A model generated the notes under the pieces. It did not search any database. It worked only from the letters and a program-made list of their open reading frames with translations, and had not been told where the DNA came from. Below, one piece after another: positions 60,136 to 64,000 of a stretch of 64,000 nt of DNA. This DNA comes from Benincasa hispida (lineage: Eukaryota > Streptophyta > Magnoliopsida > Cucurbitales > Cucurbitaceae), in assembly GCF_009727055.1 (NCBI RefSeq), contig NC_052359.1, positions 66,511,444 through 66,575,443 on the forward strand, in the 5' to 3' direction. A program made the position numbers and the translations under genes. The first letter of the stretch is position 1. Every line of letters starts with the position of its first letter.

Positions 60136-60512
60136 CAGTGTTTGGAAAAACCCTCCAAGACGACACATCTAGGCGCTAGGCACAGGTCTGGATCCTTGCC
60201 TTTAAAGGGTGAGGCTCATGGAATAAGGCGTGCGCCTTTTGTGAAGACCCAAAGCTCAAAGCCTTGGGCCCTAGGGCTTTTTCATTATTTTTAAAAGGTA
60301 GTAACAATTAGGATTTTTCCTTCTTTATTAACTAAAAAAAATCAAATTTACTACACTTAAATGCAAATTCCTTGTGTTCGGGGTTTTTTTTTTCCCATAT
60401 TTTCACTTCAACTAAGTTTTCTCTTCTTTATGTAGTATTTTTATAAAAAGTGCACCTAAAAGTACATAAATAAAAACACGTTTTATTGTGCCTTGAGCTT
60501 TTTAAAACATTG
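60136..60512. mobile_element. hAT-type MITE with 8-bp target duplication
   Basis: 377 bp flanked by perfect copies of GGTGTTTA (60128-60135 and 60513-60520). Terminal inverted repeats are CAGTGTTTGGAAAAACCC and, inverted from the right, CAATGTTTTAAAAAGCTC. The CA(G/A)TG start and 8-bp duplication are diagnostic of hAT. The interior has the ggcgctaggca / ggcgtgcgcc words common in plant hAT MITEs and no ORF. Confidence 0.85.
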
Positions 60513-60758
60513 GGTGTTTAATGACTTCAGTGAAAGGTGAAATGTGAAAGGTGCATTGACTGACTGACATCACTGTGAGCGAATGAATCTATCATTGATC
60601 CACCTCAAATAAAGCAACTCTCCTAGGGTGAATTTTAATTAGGAGGCAATGTCTTAAAGCTAGCAACGGTCAAAGATTTTAAGGTATATACGAAGGGAGG
60701 GGTGGAGGTAAGCAAGTTTCATCTTTCATCTGGCTAATTGGTCGTGTGCCCACCAAAA

Positions 60759-60850
60759 GGGAGGTCTCAAGATCACAAATTTGGGCAAGGGATGTTTCAA
60801 AAAAAGGGAGGTCTCAAGATCACAAATTTGGGCAAGGGACGTTTCAAAAT
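60759..60850 (+). repeat. 47-bp tandem duplication
   Basis: gggaggtctcaagatcacaa begins at 60759 and again at 60806. The two units differ at one or two positions (gatgtttc versus gacgtttc), indicating a recent duplication. Confidence 0.9.
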
Positions 60851-60869
60851 TTAGTATGCATTAAAATTT

Positions 60870-61205
60870 AGTTTTTGGTTTTTAGATTTAGTGAAATTGT
60901 GTTTAGCAAAATTGTTTTGATCCAAATAGTGAAAATTCTTAACAACATTTTTATGTTCTCAATATATCCAAATTAACCCAACCCAAACTGGAAGGGTTGG
61001 GTTCGGTTGACTGGATTTTTTCGGGTCATCGGATTTTTTGAACACCTCTATATTGAACAACTTTTTAAATTAGGATTCAATTTCTAAATCTACTACCAAA
61101 CACATATTTAAAAACATTGAAAACATGAAATATAACTCGTTTTTCATTGAACCCCTTCTTTTTTTTTAATCTAATTTTCAGATCACTAACCAAACAAATT
61201 CTAAA
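60870..61205. repeat. Dispersed repeat, copy B, with inserted GGGTTGG repeat
   Basis: Second copy of the repeat at 51360-52120 (gatccaaatagtgaaaattct, then accaaacaaattctaaat). A short gggttgg-type repeat (60970-61050, aacccaacccaaactgg to gaacacctct) lies between the two halves. Confidence 0.5.
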
Positions 61206-61299
61206 TCTTCCAATATATTCTGTTCTAAACCTAAGTTTTTCTTGTTTCCTCCTCTACTACACCCCATTCTCTATGCCAAGTTCTAGAAGGTTAAGAAGG

Positions 61300-61850
61300 T
61301 TAGGATAGTCGATTGCTCGTGGGAGGATGGTTGCTTATATGGGAGGATGATACATGATTTGTAAATAGGTCCTCACCTATCGCCTTAGGCCAACAATGGT
61401 GTTCTCTATATAAGACACAGAAGGATAAAAGTCACATCCTTTGGAAATGTCACTTAGCTGTTAGGTCAGCAGCTTCACATAAGGACTGTCCTACTATGAT
61501 GAAAGATGGAAGTGGTGATTTTGCATCAATTCTTTACTGACAAAAGAAGAATCCTTTGGCAGGCAATTAGTTTTGCTATGTCTTATTTGGTTAGGAAACC
61601 ACGTGAAAATTGGAGAGGGTGAAGGGATCTTAAGAGGGTGCAGATTTCGATTCATTTTAATGGTTCCCCTTTGAATTTTGATCGTCCCTTGATATATTAC
61701 TTTTACCCTCCCAGATTTGTGTCTTCAATGTGGGACATGTTTTTGTTCCTGAGGGGTTGCTATCACGACTTTCTTTTTTCTCAATTTTGTATATCCTGGT
61801 TAGCAACTTAGCAACATGCAGTTATTAAACGACTTTTGTTTTTTTATATT
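61300..61850 (+). pseudogene. Possible LINE C-terminal relic
   Basis: One plus-strand frame near 61545-61610 reads KRRILWQAISFAMSYLV, resembling the segment after the zinc knuckle of plant LINE reverse transcriptases (a W-x-A-x-x-x-A-I/L-x-x-x-W pattern). The rest is out of frame. The evidence is weak; decayed non-coding sequence is equally possible. Confidence 0.3.
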
Positions 61851-62107
61851 AAAAAAACAAACAATCAAAAAAGGAGGAGGAGACAGAAAGGAAGGAAGAA
61901 CTGGAAGCATTTTTAAACAACAAACTGGTTGCAGTATGCATCACAAGGTTGCATCAAACCTATTGGCACCAAACTCCAATAAGATGCAAATTAAGAGGAA
62001 CTCGTATGTAACCAGACTGCCAGCTAAATGGTATAGTGTTTTGTTACTCACCTTCAGAAATAAGATGCTGATGTCAGATGCATTTGCCAAAATTAATATG
62101 TAATGAT

Positions 62108-64000
62108 TTAACGCTCAGCAGATGTTGCAGCACAAGAAGTTGGAGCACTGCTTTCGTTTAAAGAGTTCTCTGGGTTGCTCTCTCTTCTATTGTGGCCACC
62201 CTGCTCATTAGAACCTTGATTTGTAGCACCATCCTCTCTGGTGTCAAGACGTTGCATCATACGTGATACACTGGCAATTCCTGCATTTACTTCTCTTCGA
62301 ACTTCAGAACCAAGTTCTGACATGGAAGTGTTGCGTGAGAATAGCCGCTCCTTCCACCCTCTTGTACTCTTTGAAATTGATTCTTTGTACCTTTAGTACC
62401 GAAAAGCTCTTAGAACAGCTTAATTATATGAGCATCATCTAAATCAATGCACGTACAATTACATATATCATATATGCATAACATTTGCTTGCAAGTTATA
62501 AGTCCTTTATGTGTACAACGCATGCGAGCTCATGATCCAGTTTGGAAACTTAACTATATCCATTAAAAATTTGACACAAAAGTTCTACGTTTTTCCTTGA
62601 CTGCATACCTTGTGGAAACTGCATTAAGTCTTGATTTTAGAGATTCCGAGAATGACTGAAATTCAGATGGACCAGCTCTATCCAGATTTGGAGATGGAGA
62701 ATCACTAGTGGAGATTCTGTGAATGAAGGATCACTATTAAAACAAAAAAGTTTGCAACAAAGAAGCCATAACAGGAACCATTTTGAAACAATTGTATACC
62801 GAATGCCAGATGAAGCTCCTCGTCGACTGGCTGAAAAGTTAGATCCAGATGCTGAGCGAGAAATGTGATCAGTTTGAATGGTCGGAAACTGTGCAATATG
62901 CTGTGATGGTTCATCCCCCCGAGGTGTTAGTGGGCTAGAGGGGCTAGCAACGGTAATACCAGCTGGCTCAGTGTCTATTCCAGAGGCCGAGACATGCTCC
63001 GGTGGCCCACCAGGATGAGTGGAGAAAACCAAGAAGTGAGGACGTCCATGAGATGATGACCTACTCCTCCCATCTCTTCTACCAATATGATGTGTCCTTC
63101 CCATGGCAGCAGCTGCAGCCAGGTGCTGAATTATTCGCTCTTCAAGCTCAGCATTATTAACGCCCAGAGGTAGCTGCATTAGAAGAAAACATCATCTCAA
63201 ATAATTCCAATATCTTCAAAACTTGAAACAGCATAAAAGTTAGAAGATAAACCAACATGTTGCAACTCGAAATTGCCAAGAGCTGGATGATGAAACACAG
63301 CGGTATTTCTCACTGGAGTAGTCCTTATATTCCTCTCTCGTTCAACCGCCTCCAACAGCTCTTGACTGCCACAACATAGACAGGTAAACAAACCCAATAA
63401 TATTTAAAACAGGATGAACTGCAGATGCATCGTATGCAAGCAGAAAAATGAACCTGGTGGGGTCCTTCAGGCTGATAGATTGCCAGCACATAGGGCATTG
63501 AGAGCTTCTCTGGCACCTGCATATTGCAACAAGATCAATTCAATTTCACAAGTACAGTTTCTTCAAAGTCCCAACTGGCAATATTATCAACAATAACTGG
63601 TAATCAGCAAAAACGAAATAATCAGATTAAGTCACTTTTCTAGAAACACAAAAGTAGTAAGGTTCCAGGCATCATACATTTTATAAAACAATCTCACTGC
63701 AACAATTCGATTCATGAAACAAGATTTCTAACCCCTAGAAAAATGAAAATGCTGGATTAAACAAAACAACCAAACTTAATAGGAGTTGCTACTCAGGTGT
63801 ATGAAACAAACAGTTAAATTTAAAAGAAAGTAACATTTCAAAAATTAAAAAACAATTATATTATACCACTCAAGGATGCATTGGAGGTGATACTCATGCT
63901 TGCAAGCAGTAACCTACATGAAAGACATCATAAGAATCATAAGAAATGTCATTCCATTGTACTAATGTAATGTTCATAATTAATATTCTCACTGTGGACA
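62108..64000 (-). CDS. RHF2A: RING-H2 E3 ubiquitin ligase, RHF2A-like (3' exons)
   Basis: Seven coding exons on the minus strand, with GT/AG introns and consistent phases: 63993-64000 (partial), 63867-63913, 63454-63516, 63257-63365, 62800-63173, 62609-62716 and 62108-62390, ending in TAA. The RING-H2 second half is split over two exons: VTACKHEYHLQC, then CQRSSQCPMCWQSISLKDPT. The Cys-His-His-Cys order and ten residues between the last two Cys groups fit RING-H2. After it come ELLEAVERERNIRTTPVRN, FHHPALGNFELQH and a Ser-, Gly- and Pro-rich low-complexity region, then a basic C-terminus. The sequence strongly recalls Arabidopsis RHF2A, which with RHF1A targets a CDK inhibitor (ICK4/KRP6) in gametogenesis; that role is known of the family, not shown here. 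The first zinc ligands lie beyond the window. About 330 codons are visible. The partial exon 63993-64000 is the least certain. Confidence 0.88.

Overview
This is a plant nuclear window, almost certainly from a eudicot. It holds nested plant LTR retrotransposons with tRNA-iMet and tRNA-Asp primer sites, small TIR elements of hAT and Tourist type, AT-rich spacers and one multi-exon RING-H2 gene with GT/AG introns. A cucurbit would fit, but I cannot identify the species. There is no bacterial or organellar gene content.

Layout. (1) 1-2925 is the decayed internal region of a + strand Ty1/copia element (copia-1). Its 3' LTR starts at 2926 and is split by a truncated minus-strand Ty3/gypsy element (gypsy-1, about 3326-10343); the LTR resumes at 10344. 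(2) At 11361 a second copia of the same family (copia-2) begins inside that LTR. Its 2.1-kb 5' LTR is split by an Athila-like minus-strand gypsy (gypsy-2, 12536-30963) with TG...CA ends, a GTGAT target duplication, a tRNA-Asp primer site, gag-pol and a downstream env-position ORF. Copia-2 continues with a tRNA-iMet primer site at 31898, gag, broken pol remnants and a 3' LTR from 36343 that stops at 36708. (3) There it meets an inverted copia LTR head-on (copia-4, minus), itself split by a solo LTR of a related subfamily (38447-40619, GAGAC/GAGAT duplication). (4) 41565-49108 is a minus-strand copia of another lineage (copia-3), carrying a 1.4-kb insertion in its RT and a TIR element in its 5' LTR. 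(5) 49109-62107 is AT-rich spacer with small TIR elements, a foldback, LINE/RNase H-like relics and simple repeats. (6) 62108-64000 (minus) is the one credible host gene: the C-terminal exons of a RING-H2 E3 ubiquitin ligase resembling RHF2A.

Two parts of the window look technical rather than biological. About 17750-23366 is an error-rich, roughly 30% length-inflated copy of the clean sequence at 23392-27591, and it abuts a gap of exactly 25 N. At 31339-31376 there is a back-to-back pair of Tn5 mosaic ends, as in a mate-pair circularisation junction, flanked by a 31-bp duplicated sequence. With the duplicate collapsed, gypsy-2 is about 12.8 kb, a normal Athila size. All retroelement ORFs carry stops, frameshifts or deletions; no autonomous element is present. 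I found no convincing new functional system. The most interesting biology is in the LTRs: a palindromic CGATCGTTTAG-type motif array in the copia LTRs, and a hairpin at the LTR start shared by the two gypsy elements.
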